Position numbers and translations under genes: made by a program. The notes below the pieces were generated by a model, which worked only from the letters and a program-made list of their open reading frames with translations, ran no database searches and was not told the DNA's origin. DNA of 64,000 nt, taken from positions 8,308,001-8,372,000 of the forward strand of contig NW_027478167.1 in NCBI RefSeq assembly GCF_051020975.1. The letters are read 5' to 3'. The stretch is from Osmia lignaria lignaria (taxonomy: Eukaryota; Arthropoda; Insecta; Hymenoptera; Megachilidae). Below are positions 39,929 through 51,900 of the stretch, in pieces. The stretch's first letter is position 1, and the number at the start of each line of letters is the position of its first letter.

Positions 39929-42900
39929 ATAGCTCGCTTCGTTTCCGAGATATTTGCAGATTTATCTCAAGGGAAGGGTCCTGACGGACATATTTCGAGA
40001 TATTTCTTCTTCTTGTTGTTCTTGTTCTGCACAGCTAAGCTGGAAGCGGCATTTGCGGCTCGCACTAGTGCAGAGTTATCTCAAAGAAATGGGCCACGGT
40101 GTTTCTGTATCTCTATTATGTTGGTGCGGCTTCGGAACTTTTAAATATCTCGTTATATCTCGAAAACTACGCTTCTGATCAAAAAATATCATAGAACATA
40201 AATTGTAGGAAACATAATTCTCTACAAAAAAGGTCTCTTAACATTTTGCCATAGCTCGCTTGGTTTCCGAGATATTTGCAGATTTATCTCAAGGGAAGGG
40301 GCCTGACGGACATATTTCGAGATATTTCTTCTTCTTGTTGTTCTTCTTCTGCACAGCTAAGCTGGAAGTGGCATTTGCAGCTCGCAATAGTGCAGAGTTA
40401 CCTCAAAGAAAGGGGCCACGGTGTTTCTGTATCTCTATTATGTTGGTGCCGCTTCGGAACTTTTAAATATCTGGATATATCTCGAGAACTACGCATCTGA
40501 TCAAAAAATATCATAGAACATAAAAAGTAGGAAACCTAATTTTCTACAAAAAAGGTCTCTTAACATTTTGCCGTAGCTCGCTTCGTTTCCGAGATATTTG
40601 CAGATTTATCTCAAGGGAAGGGGTCTGACGGACATATTTCGAAATATTTCTTCTTCTTGTTGTTCTTCTTCTGCACAGCTAAGCTGGAAGTGGCATTTGC
40701 AGCTCGCAGTAGTGCAGAGTTATCTCAAAGAAAGGGGCCACAGTGTTTCTGTATGTCTATTATGTTGGTGCGGCTTCGGAACTTTTAAATATCTTGATAT
40801 ATCTCGAGAACTACGCATCTGATCAAATAATATCATAGAACATAAAAAGTAGGAAACTTCATTCTCTACAAATAAGGTCGCTTAACATTTTGCCATAGCT
40901 CGCTTCGTTTCCGAGATATTTGCAGATTTATCTCAAGGCAAGGGGCCTGACGGACATATTTCGAGATATTTCTTCTTCTTGTTGTTCTTCTTCTGCACAG
41001 CTAAGCTGGAAGTGGCATTTGCAGCTCGCAGTAGTGCAGAGTTATCTCAAAGAAAGGGGCCACAGTGTTTCTGTATGTCTATTATGTTGGTGCGGCTTCG
41101 GAACTTTTAAATATCTCGATATATCTCGAAAACTACGCTTCTGATCAAAAAATATCATAGAACATAAATTGTAGGAAACATAATTCTCTACAAAAAAGGT
41201 CTCTTAACATTTTGCCATAGCCCGCTTCGTTTCCGAGATATTTGCAGATTTATCTCAAGGGAAGGGTCCTGACGGACATATTTCGGGATATTTCTTCTTC
41301 TTGTTGTTCTTCTTCTGCACAGCTAAACTGGAAGTGGCATTTCCAGCTCGCAATAGTGCAGAGTTATCTCAAAGAAAGGGGCCACGGTGTTTCTGTATCT
41401 CTATTATGTTGGTGCGGCTTCGGTACTTTTAAATATCTTGATATAGCTCGAGAACTACGCATCTGATCAAAAAATATCGTAGAACATAAAAAGTAGGAAA
41501 CCTAATTTTCTACAAAAAAGGTCTCTTAACATTTTGCCGTAGCTCGCTTCGTTTCCGAGATATTTGCAGATTTATCTCAAGGGAAGGGTCCTGACGGACA
41601 TATTTCGAGATATTTCTTCTTCTTGTTGTTCTTCTTCTGCACAGCTAAACTGGAAGTGGCATTTCCAGCTTGCAATAGTGCAGAGTTACCTCAAAGAAAG
41701 GGGCCACGGTGTTTCTGTATCTCTATTATGTTGGTGCCGCTTCGGAACTTTTAAATATCTGGATATATCTCGAGAACTACGCATCTGATCAAAAAATATC
41801 ATAGAACATAAAAAGTAGGAAACCTAATTCTCTACAAAAAAGGTCTCTTAACATTTTGCGATAGCTCGCTTCGTTTCCGAGATATTTGCAGATTTATCTC
41901 AAGGGAAGGGGCCTTACGGACATATTTCGAGATATTTCTTCTTCTTGTTCTTCTTCTTCTGCACAGCTAAGCTAGAAGTGGCATTTGCAGCTCGCAATAG
42001 TGCAGAGTTATCTCAAAGAAAGGGGCCACGGTGTTTCTGTACCTCTATTATGTTGGTGCAGCTTCGGAACTTTTAAATATCTTGATATATCTCGAGAACT
42101 ACGCATCTGATCAAAAAATATCATAGAACATAAAAAGTAGGAAACTTAATTCTCTACAAAAAAGGTATCTTAACATTTTGCGATAGCTCGCTACGTTTCC
42201 GAGATATTTGCAGATTTATCTCAAGGGAAGGGGCTTGACGGACATATTTCGAGATATTTCTTCTTCTTGTTGTTCTTCTTCTGCACAGCTAAGTTGGAAG
42301 AGGCATTTGCAGCTCGCAATAGTGCAGAGTTATCTCAAAGAAAGGGGCCACGGTGTTTCTGTATCTCTATTATGTTGGTGCGGCTTCGGAACTTTTAAAT
42401 ATCTTGATATATCTCGAGAACTACGCATCTGATCAAAAAATAACATAGAACATAAAAAGTGGGAAACTTAATTCTCTACAAAAAAGGTCTCTTAACATTT
42501 TGCCATAGCTCGCTTGGTTTCCGAGATATTTGCAGATTTATCTCAAGGGAAGGGGCCTGACGGACATATTTCGAGATATTTCTTCTTCTTGTTGTTCTTC
42601 TTCTGCACAGCTAAGCTGGAAGTGGCATTTGCAGCTCGCAATAGTGCAGAGTTACCTCAAAGAAAGGGGCCACGGTGTTTCTGTATCTCTATTATGTTGG
42701 TGCCGCTTCGGAACTTTTAAATATCTGGATATATCTCGAGAACTACGCATCTGATCAAAAAATATCATAGAACATAAAAAGTAGGAAACCTAATTTTCTA
42801 CAAAAAAGGTCTCTTAACATTTTGCCGTAGCTCGCTTCGTTTCCGAGATATTTGCAGATTTATCTCAAGGGAAGGGGCCTGACGGACATATTTCGAGATA

Positions 42901-44114
42901 TTTCTTCTTCTTGTTGTTCTTCTTCTGCACAGCTAAGCTGGAAGTGGCATTTGCAGCTCGCAGTAGTGCAGAGTTATCTCAAAGAAAGGGGCCACAGTGT
43001 TTCTGTATGTCTATTATGTTGGTGCGGCTTCGGAACTTTTAAATATCTTGATATATCTCGAGAACTACGCATCTGATCAAATAATATCATAGAACATAAA
43101 AAGTAGGAAACTTAATTCTCTACAAATAAGGTCGCTTAACATTTTGCCATAGCTCGCTTCGTTTCCGAGATATGTGCAGATTTATCTCAAGGGAAGGGGC
43201 CTGACGGACATATTTCGAGATATTTCTTCTTCTTGTTGTTCTTCTTCTGCACAGCTAAACTGGAAGTGGCATTTCCAGCTCGCAATAGTGCAGAGTTATC
43301 TCAAAGAAAGGGGCCACGGTGTTTCTGTATCTCTATTATGTTGGTGCGGCTTCGGAACTTTTAAATATCTTGATATATCTCGAAAACTACGCTTCTGATC
43401 AAAAAATATCATAGAACATAAATTGTAGGAAACATAATTCTCTACAAAAAAGGTCTCTTAACATTTTGCCATAGCCAGCTTCGTTTCCGAGATATTTGCA
43501 GATTTATCTCAAGGGAAGGGTCCTGACGGACATATTTCGGGATATTTCTTCTTCTTGTTGTTCTTCTTCTGCACAGCTAAACTGGAAGTGGCATTTCCAG
43601 CTCGCAATAGTGCAGAGTTATCTCAAAGAAAGGGGCCACGGTGTTTCTGTATCTCTATTATGTTGGTGCGGCTTCGGAACTCTTAAATATCTTGATATAT
43701 CTCGAGAACTACGCATCTGATCAAATAATATCATAGAACATAAAAAGTAGCAAACTTAATTCTCTACAAATAAGGTCGCTTAACATTTTGCCATAGCTCG
43801 CTTCGTTTCCGAGATATTTGCAGATTTATCTCAAGGGAAGAGGCCTGACGGACATATTTCGAGATATTTCTTCTTCTTGTTGTTCTTCTTCTGCACAGCT
43901 AAGCTGGAAGTGGCATTTGCAGCTCGCAATAGTGCAGAGTTATCTCAAAGAAAGGGGCCACGGTGTTTCTGTATCTTTATTATGTTGGTGCGGCTTCGGA
44001 ACTTTTAAATATCTCGATATATCTCGAAAACTACGCTTCTGATCAAAAAATATCATAGAACATAAATCGTAGGAAACATAATTCTCTACAAAAAAGGTCT
44101 CTTAACGTTTTGCC
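39929..44114 (+). repeat. 4830-bp unit, copy 2, 13 of 15 monomers (M125-M137)
   Basis: Monomer by monomer this repeats 35099-39284 with only a handful of single-base differences seen by eye. The shared sequence begins before 39929: the rare CATTGAATATAAATTG ending is present near 35038 and 39868, exactly 4830 bp apart. Copy 2 stops matching inside M138, where a different monomer replaces the expected CTTATGCACAG copy. Confidence 0.9.
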
Positions 44115-46368
44115 ATAGCTCGCTTCGTTTCCGAGATATTTGCAGATTTATCTCAAGGGAAGGGGCCTTACGGACATATTTCGAGATATTTCTTCTTCTT
44201 GTTCTTCTTCTTCTGCACAGCTAAGCTAGAAGTGGCATTTGCAGCTCGCAATAGTGCAGAGTTATCTCAAAGAAAGGGGCCACGGTGTTTCTGTACCTCT
44301 ATTATGTTGGTGCAGCTTCGGAACTTTTAAATATCTTGATATATCTCGAGAACTACGCATCTGATCAAAAAATATCATAGAACATAAAAAGTAGGAAACT
44401 TAATTCTCTACAAAAAAGGTATCTTAACATTTTGCGATAGCTCGCTACGTTTCCGAGATATTTGCAGATTTATCTCAAGGGAAGGGGCTTGACGGACATA
44501 TTTCGAGATATTTCTTCTTCTTGTTGTTCTTCTTCTGCACAGCTAAGTTGGAAGAGGCATTTGCAGCTCGCAATAGTGCAGAGTTATCTCAAAGAAAGGG
44601 GCCACGGTGTTTCTGTATCTCTATTATGTTGGTGCGGCTTCGGAACTTTTAAATATCTTGATATATCTCGAGAACTACGCATCTGATCAAAAAATAACAT
44701 AGAACATAAAAAGTGGGAAACTTAATTCTCTACAAAAAAGGTCTCTTAACATTTTGCCATAGCTCGCTTGGTTTCCGAGATATTTGCAGATTTATCTCAA
44801 GGGAAGGGGCCTGACGGACATATTTCGAGATATTTCTTCTTCTTGTTGTTCTTCTTCTGCACAGCTAAGCTGGAAGTGGCATTTGCAGCTCGCAATAGTG
44901 CAGAGTTACCTCAAAGAAAGGGGCCACGGTGTTTCTGTATCTCTATTATGTTGGTGCCGCTTCGGAACTTTTAAATATCTGGATATATCTCGAGAACTAC
45001 GCATCTGATCAAAAAATATCATAGAACATAAAAAGTAGGAAACCTAATTTTCTACAAAAAAGGTCTCTTAACATTTTGCCGTAGCTCGCTTCGTTTCCGA
45101 GATATTTGCAGATTTATCTCAAGGGAAGGGGCCTGACGGACATATTTCGAGATATTTCTTCTTCTTGTTGTTCTTCTTCTGCACAGCTAAGCTGGAAGTG
45201 GCATTTGCAGCTCGCAGTAGTGCAGAGTTATCTCAAAGAAAGGGGCCACAGTGTTTCTGTATGTCTATTATGTTGGTGCGGCTTCGGAACTTTTAAATAT
45301 CTTGATATATCTCGAGAACTACGCATCTGATCAAATAATATCATAGAACATAAAAAGTAGGAAACTTAATTCTCTACAAATAAGGTCGCTTAACATTTTG
45401 CCATAGCTCGCTTCGTTTCCGAGATATGTGCAGATTTATCTCAAGGGAAGGGGCCTGACGGACATATTTCGAGATATTTCTTCTTCTTGTTGTTCTTCTT
45501 CTGCACAGCTAAACTGGAAGTGGCATTTCCAGCTCGCAATAGTGCAGAGTTATCTCAAAGAAAGGGGCCACGGTGTTTCTGTATCTCTATTATGTTGGTG
45601 CGGCTTCGGAACTTTTAAATATCTTGATATATCTCGAAAACTACGCTTCTGATCAAAAAATATCATAGAACATAAATTGTAGGAAACATAATTCTCTACA
45701 AAAAAGGTCTCTTAACATTTTGCCATAGCCAGCTTCGTTTCCGAGATATTTGCAGATTTATCTCAAGGGAAGGGTCCTGACGGACATATTTCGGGATATT
45801 TCTTCTTCTTGTTGTTCTTCTTCTGCACAGCTAAACTGGAAGTGGCATTTCCAGCTCGCAATAGTGCAGAGTTATCTCAAAGAAAGGGGCCACGGTGTTT
45901 CTGTATCTCTATTATGTTGGTGCGGCTTCGGAACTCTTAAATATCTTGATATATCTCGAGAACTACGCATCTGATCAAATAATATCATAGAACATAAAAA
46001 GTAGCAAACTTAATTCTCTACAAATAAGGTCGCTTAACATTTTGCCATAGCTCGCTTCGTTTCCGAGATATTTGCAGATTTATCTCAAGGGAAGAGGCCT
46101 GACGGACATATTTCGAGATATTTCTTCTTCTTGTTGTTCTTCTTCTGCACAGCTAAGCTGGAAGTGGCATTTGCAGCTCGCAATAGTGCAGAGTTATCTC
46201 AAAGAAAGGGGCCACGGTGTTTCTGTATCTTTATTATGTTGGTGCGGCTTCGGAACTTTTAAATATCTCGATATATCTCGAAAACTACGCTTCTGATCAA
46301 AAAATATCATAGAACATAAATCGTAGGAAACATAATTCTCTACAAAAAAGGTCTCTTAACGTTTTGCC
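44115..46368 (+). repeat. 2254-bp (7-monomer) duplication (M138-M144)
   Basis: This repeats 41861-44114. M138 is a visible recombinant: its left flank and start (AAATCGTAGG, TTAACGTTTTGCC) belong before the CTTATGCACAG monomer, but by GGGGCCTTACGG (about 44161) it has become the AAGCTAGAAG monomer. From there the order follows the 41861 unit with no difference that I noticed. Confidence 0.9.
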
Positions 46369-48300
46369 ATAGCTCGCTTCGTTTCCGAGATATTTGCAGA
46401 TTTATCTCAAGGGAAGGGTCCTGACGGACATATTTCGAGATATTTCTTCTTCTTGTTGTTCTTCTTATGCACAGCTAAGTTGGAAGAGGCATTTGCAGCT
46501 CGCAATAGTGCAGAGTTATCTCAAAGAAAGGGGCCACGGTGTTTCTGTATCTCTATTATGTTGGTGCGGCTTCGGAACTTTTAAATATCTTGATATATCT
46601 CGAGAACTACGCATCTGATCAAAAAATAACATAGAACATAAAAAGTGGGAAACTTAATTCTCTACAAAAAAGGTCTCTTAACATTTTGCCATAGCTCGCT
46701 TGGTTTCCGAGATATTTGCAGATTTATCTCAAGGGAAGGGGCCTGACGGACATATTTCGAGATATTTCTTCTTCTTGTTGTTCTTCTTCTGCACAGCTAA
46801 GCTGGAAGTGGCATTTGCAGCTCGCAATAGTGCAGAGTTACCTCAAAGAAAGGGGCCACGGTGTTTCTGTATCTCTATTATGTTGGTGCCGCTTCGGAAC
46901 TTTTAAATATCTGGATATATCTCGAGAACTACGCATCTGATCAAAAAATATCATAGAACATAAAAAGTAGGAAACCTAATTTTCTACAAAAAAGGTCTCT
47001 TAACATTTTGCCGTAGCTCGCTTCGTTTCCGAGATATTTGCAGATTTATCTCAAGGGAAGGGGCCTGACGGACATATTTCGAGATATTTCTTCTTCTTGT
47101 TGTTCTTCTTCTGCACAGCTAAGCTGGAAGTGGCATTTGCAGCTCGCAGTAGTGCAGAGTTATCTCAAAGAAAGGGGCCACAGTGTTTCTGTATGTCTAT
47201 TATGTTGGTGCGGCTTCGGAACTTTTAAATATCTTGATATATCTCGAGAACTACGCATCTGATCAAATAATATCATAGAACATAAAAAGTAGGAAACTTA
47301 ATTCTCTACAAATAAGGTCGCTTAACATTTTGCCATAGCTCGCTTCGTTTCCGAGATATGTGCAGATTTATCTCAAGGGAAGGGGCCTGACGGACATATT
47401 TCGAGATATTTCTTCTTCTTGTTGTTCTTCTTCTGCACAGCTAAACTGGAAGTGGCATTTCCAGCTCGCAATAGTGCAGAGTTATCTCAAAGAAAGGGGC
47501 CACGGTGTTTCTGTATCTCTATTATGTTGGTGCGGCTTCGGAACTTTTAAATATCTTGATATATCTCGAAAACTACGCTTCTGATCAAAAAATATCATAG
47601 AACATAAATTGTAGGAAACATAATTCTCTACAAAAAAGGTCTCTTAACATTTTGCCATAGCCAGCTTCGTTTCCGAGATATTTGCAGATTTATCTCAAGG
47701 GAAGGGTCCTGACGGACATATTTCGGGATATTTCTTCTTCTTGTTGTTCTTCTTCTGCACAGCTAAACTGGAAGTGGCATTTCCAGCTCGCAATAGTGCA
47801 GAGTTATCTCAAAGAAAGGGGCCACGGTGTTTCTGTATCTCTATTATGTTGGTGCGGCTTCGGAACTCTTAAATATCTTGATATATCTCGAGAACTACGC
47901 ATCTGATCAAATAATATCATAGAACATAAAAAGTAGCAAACTTAATTCTCTACAAATAAGGTCGCTTAACATTTTGCCATAGCTCGCTTCGTTTCCGAGA
48001 TATTTGCAGATTTATCTCAAGGGAAGAGGCCTGACGGACATATTTCGAGATATTTCTTCTTCTTGTTGTTCTTCTTCTGCACAGCTAAGCTGGAAGTGGC
48101 ATTTGCAGCTCGCAATAGTGCAGAGTTATCTCAAAGAAAGGGGCCACGGTGTTTCTGTATCTTTATTATGTTGGTGCGGCTTCGGAACTTTTAAATATCT
48201 CGATATATCTCGAAAACTACGCTTCTGATCAAAAAATATCATAGAACATAAATCGTAGGAAACATAATTCTCTACAAAAAAGGTCTCTTAACGTTTTGCC
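46369..48300 (+). repeat. 1932-bp (6-monomer) duplication (M145-M150)
   Basis: M145 starts as the CTTATGCACAG subtype (AAGGGTCCTG) and switches near 46484-46490 to the AAGTTGGAAGAGGC / AAAAATAACATAG subtype. The five following monomers then match 44759-46368. The unit is one monomer shorter than its neighbour because the switch joined different monomers. Confidence 0.9.
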
Positions 48301-48944
48301 ATAGCTCGCTTCGTTTCCGAGATATTTGCAGATTTATCTCAAGGGAAGGGTCCTGACGGACATATTTCGAGATATTTCTTCTTCTTGTTGTTCTTCTTAT
48401 GCACAGCTAAACTGGAAGTGGCATTTCCAGCCCGCAATAGTGCAGAGTTATCCCGAAGAAAGGGGCCACGGTGTTTCTGTATCTCTATTATGTTGGTGCG
48501 GCTTCGGAACTTTTAAATATCTCGATATACCTCGAAAACTACGCTTCTGATCAAAAAATATCATAGAACATAAAAAGTAGGAAACTTAATTCTCTACAAA
48601 AAAGGTCTCTTAACATTTTGCCATAGCTCGCTTCGTTTCCGAGATATTTGCAGATTTATCTCAAGGGAAGGGGACTGACGGACATATTTCGAGATATTTC
48701 TTCTTCTTGTTGTTCTTCTTCTGCACAGCTAAGCTGGAAGTGGCATTTGCAGCTCGCAGTAGTGCAGAGTTATCCCGAAGAAAGGGGCCACGGTGTTTCT
48801 GTATCTCTATTATGTTGGTGCGGCTTCGGAACTTTTAAATATCTCGATATATCTCGAAAACTACGCTTCTGATCAAAAAATATCATAGAACATAAATTGT
48901 AGGAAACATAATTCTCTACAAAAAAGGTCTCTTAACATTTTGCC
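48301..48944 (+). repeat. Return of unit end: M151-M152
   Basis: These two monomers match the last two of the 15-monomer unit (39285-39928): CTTATGCACAG with CAGCCCGC and GATATACCTCG, then GTAGTGCAGAGTTATCCCG. The second lacks the CATTGAATATAAATTG ending and instead has ATAGAACATAAATTG. Confidence 0.85.
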
Positions 48945-51900
48945 ATAGCCCGCTTCGTGTCCGAGATATTTGCAGATTTATCTCACGGGAAGGGTCCTGA
49001 CGGACATATTTCGAGATATTTCTTCTTCTGGTTGTTCTTCTTCTGCACAGCTAAACTGGAAGTGGCATTTCCAGCTCGCAATAGTGCAGAGTTATCTCAA
49101 AGAAAGGGGCCACAGTGTTTCTGTATCTCTATTATGTTGGTGCGGCTTCGGAACTTTTAAATATCTTGATATATCTCGAGAACTACGCATCTGATCAAAT
49201 AATATCATACAACATAAAAAGTAGGAAACTTAATTCTCTACAAATAAGGTCTCTTAACATTTTGCCATAGCTCGCTTCGTTTCCGAGATATTTGCAGATT
49301 TATCTCAAGGGAAGGGGCCTGACGGACATATTTCGAGATATTTCTTCTTCTTGTTGTTCTTCTTCTGCACAGCTAAGCTGGAAGTGGCATTTGCAGCTCG
49401 CAATAGTGCAGAGTTATCTCAAAGAAAGGGGCCACGGTGTTTCTGTATCTCTATTATGTTGGTGCGGCTTCGGAACTTTTAAATATCTCGATATATCTCG
49501 AAAACTACGCCTCTGATCAAAAAATATCATAGAACATAAATTGTAGGAAACATAATTCTCTACAAAAAAGGTCTCTTAACATTTTGCCATAGCTCGCTTC
49601 GTTTCCGAGATATTTGCAGATTTATCTCAAGGGAAGGGGCCTGACGGACATATTTCGAGATATTTCTTCTTCTTGTTGTTCTTCTTCTGCACAGCTAAGC
49701 TGGAAGTGGCATTTGCAGCTCGCAATAGTGCAGAGTTACCTCAAAGAAAGGGGCCACGGTGTTTCTGTATCTCTATTATGTTGGTGCCGCTTCGGAACTT
49801 TTAAATATCTGGATATATCTCGAGAACTACGCATCTGATCAAAAAATATCATAGAACATAAAAAGTAGGAAACCTAATTTTCTACAAAAAAGGTCTCTTA
49901 ACATTTTGCCGTAGCTCGCTTCGTTTCCGAGATATTTGCAGATTTATCTCAAGGGAAGGGGCCTGACGGACATATTTCGAAATATTTCTTCTTCTTGTTG
50001 TTCTTCTTCTGCACAGCTAAGCTGGAAGTGGCATTTGCAGCTCGCAATAGTGCAGAGTTATCTCAAAGAAAGGGGCCACGGTGTTTCTGTACCTCTATTA
50101 TGTTGGTGCAGCTTCGGAACTTTTAAATATCTTGATATATCTCGAGAACTACGCATCTGATCAAAAAATATTATAGAACATAAAAAGTAGGAAACTTAAT
50201 TCTCTACAAAAAAGGTATCTTAACATTTTGCGATAGCTCGCTACGTTTCCGAGATATTTGCAGATTTATCTCAAGGGAAGGGGCTTGACGGACATATTTC
50301 GAGATATTTCTTCTTCTTGTTGTTCTTCTTCTGCACAGCTAAGCTGGAAGTGGCATTTGCAGGTCGCAATAGTGCAGAGTTATCTCAAAGAAAGGGGCCA
50401 CGGTGTTTCTGTATCTCTATTATGTTGGTGCGGCTTCGGATCTTTTAAATATCTCGATATATCTCGAAAACTACGCTTCTGATCAAAAAATATCATAGAA
50501 CGTAAATTGTAGGAAACATAATTCTCTACAAAAAAGGTGTCTTAACATTTTGCCATAGCTCGCTTCGTTTCCGAGATATTTGCACATTTATCTCAAGGGA
50601 AGGGGTCTGACGGACATATATCGAGATATTTCTTCTTGTTGTTGTTCTTCTTCTGCACAGCTAAGCTGGAAGTAGCATTTGCAGCTCGCAATAGTGCAGA
50701 GTTATCTCAAAGAAAGGGGCCACGGTGTTTCTGTATCTCTATTATGTTGGTGCGGCTTCGGAACTTTTAAATATCTCGATATATCTCGAAAACTACGCTT
50801 CTGATCAAAAAATATCATAGAACATAAATTGTAGGAAACATAATTCTCTACAAAAAAGGTCTCTTAACATTTTGCCATAGCTCGCTTCGTTTCCGAGATA
50901 TTTGCAGATTTATCTCAAGGGAAGGGTCCTGACGGACATATTTCGGGATGTTTCTTCTTCTTGTTGTTCTTCTTCTGCACAGCTAAACTGGAAGTGGCAT
51001 TTCCAGATCGCAATAGTGCAGAGTTATCTCAAAGAAAGGGGCCACGGTGTTTCTGTATCTCTATTATTTTGGTGCGGCTTCGGAACTCTTAAATATCTTG
51101 ATATATCTCGAGAACTACGCATCTGATCGAAAAATATCATAGAACATAAAAAGTGGGAAACTTAATTCTCTACAAAAAAGGTCTCTTAACATTTTGCCAT
51201 AGCCCGCTTCGTTTCCGAGATATTTGCAGATTTATCTCAAGGGAAGGGGCTTGACGGACATATTTCGAGATATTTCTTCTTCTTGTTGTTCTTCTTCTGC
51301 ACAGCTAAGCTGGAAGTGGCATTTGCAGGTCGCAATAGTGCAGAGTTATCTCAAAGAAAGGGGCCACGGTGTTTCTGTATCTCTATTATGTTGGTGCGGC
51401 TTCGGATCTTTTAAATATCTCGATATATCTCGAAAACTACGCTTCTGATCAAAAAATATCATAGAACGTAAATTGTAGGAAACATAATTCTCTACAAAAA
51501 AGGTCTCTTAACATTTTGCCATAGCTCGCTTCGTTTCCGAGATATTTGCAGATTTATCTCAAGGGAAGGGTCCTGACGGACATATTTCGGGATGTTTCTT
51601 CTTCTTGTTGTTCTTCTTCTGCACAGCTAAACTGGAAGTGGCATTTCCAGATCGCAATAGTGCAGAGTTATCTCAAAGAAAGGGGCCACGGTGTTTCTGT
51701 ATCTCTATTATTTTGGTGCGGCTTCGGAACTCTTAAATATCTTGATATATCTCGAGAACTACGCATCTGATCGAAAAATATCATAGAACATAAAAAGTGG
51801 GAAACTTAATTCTCTACAAAAAAGGTCTCTTAACATTTTGCCATAGCCCGCTTCGTTTCCGAGATATTTGCAGATTTATCTCAAGGGAAGGGTCCTGACG

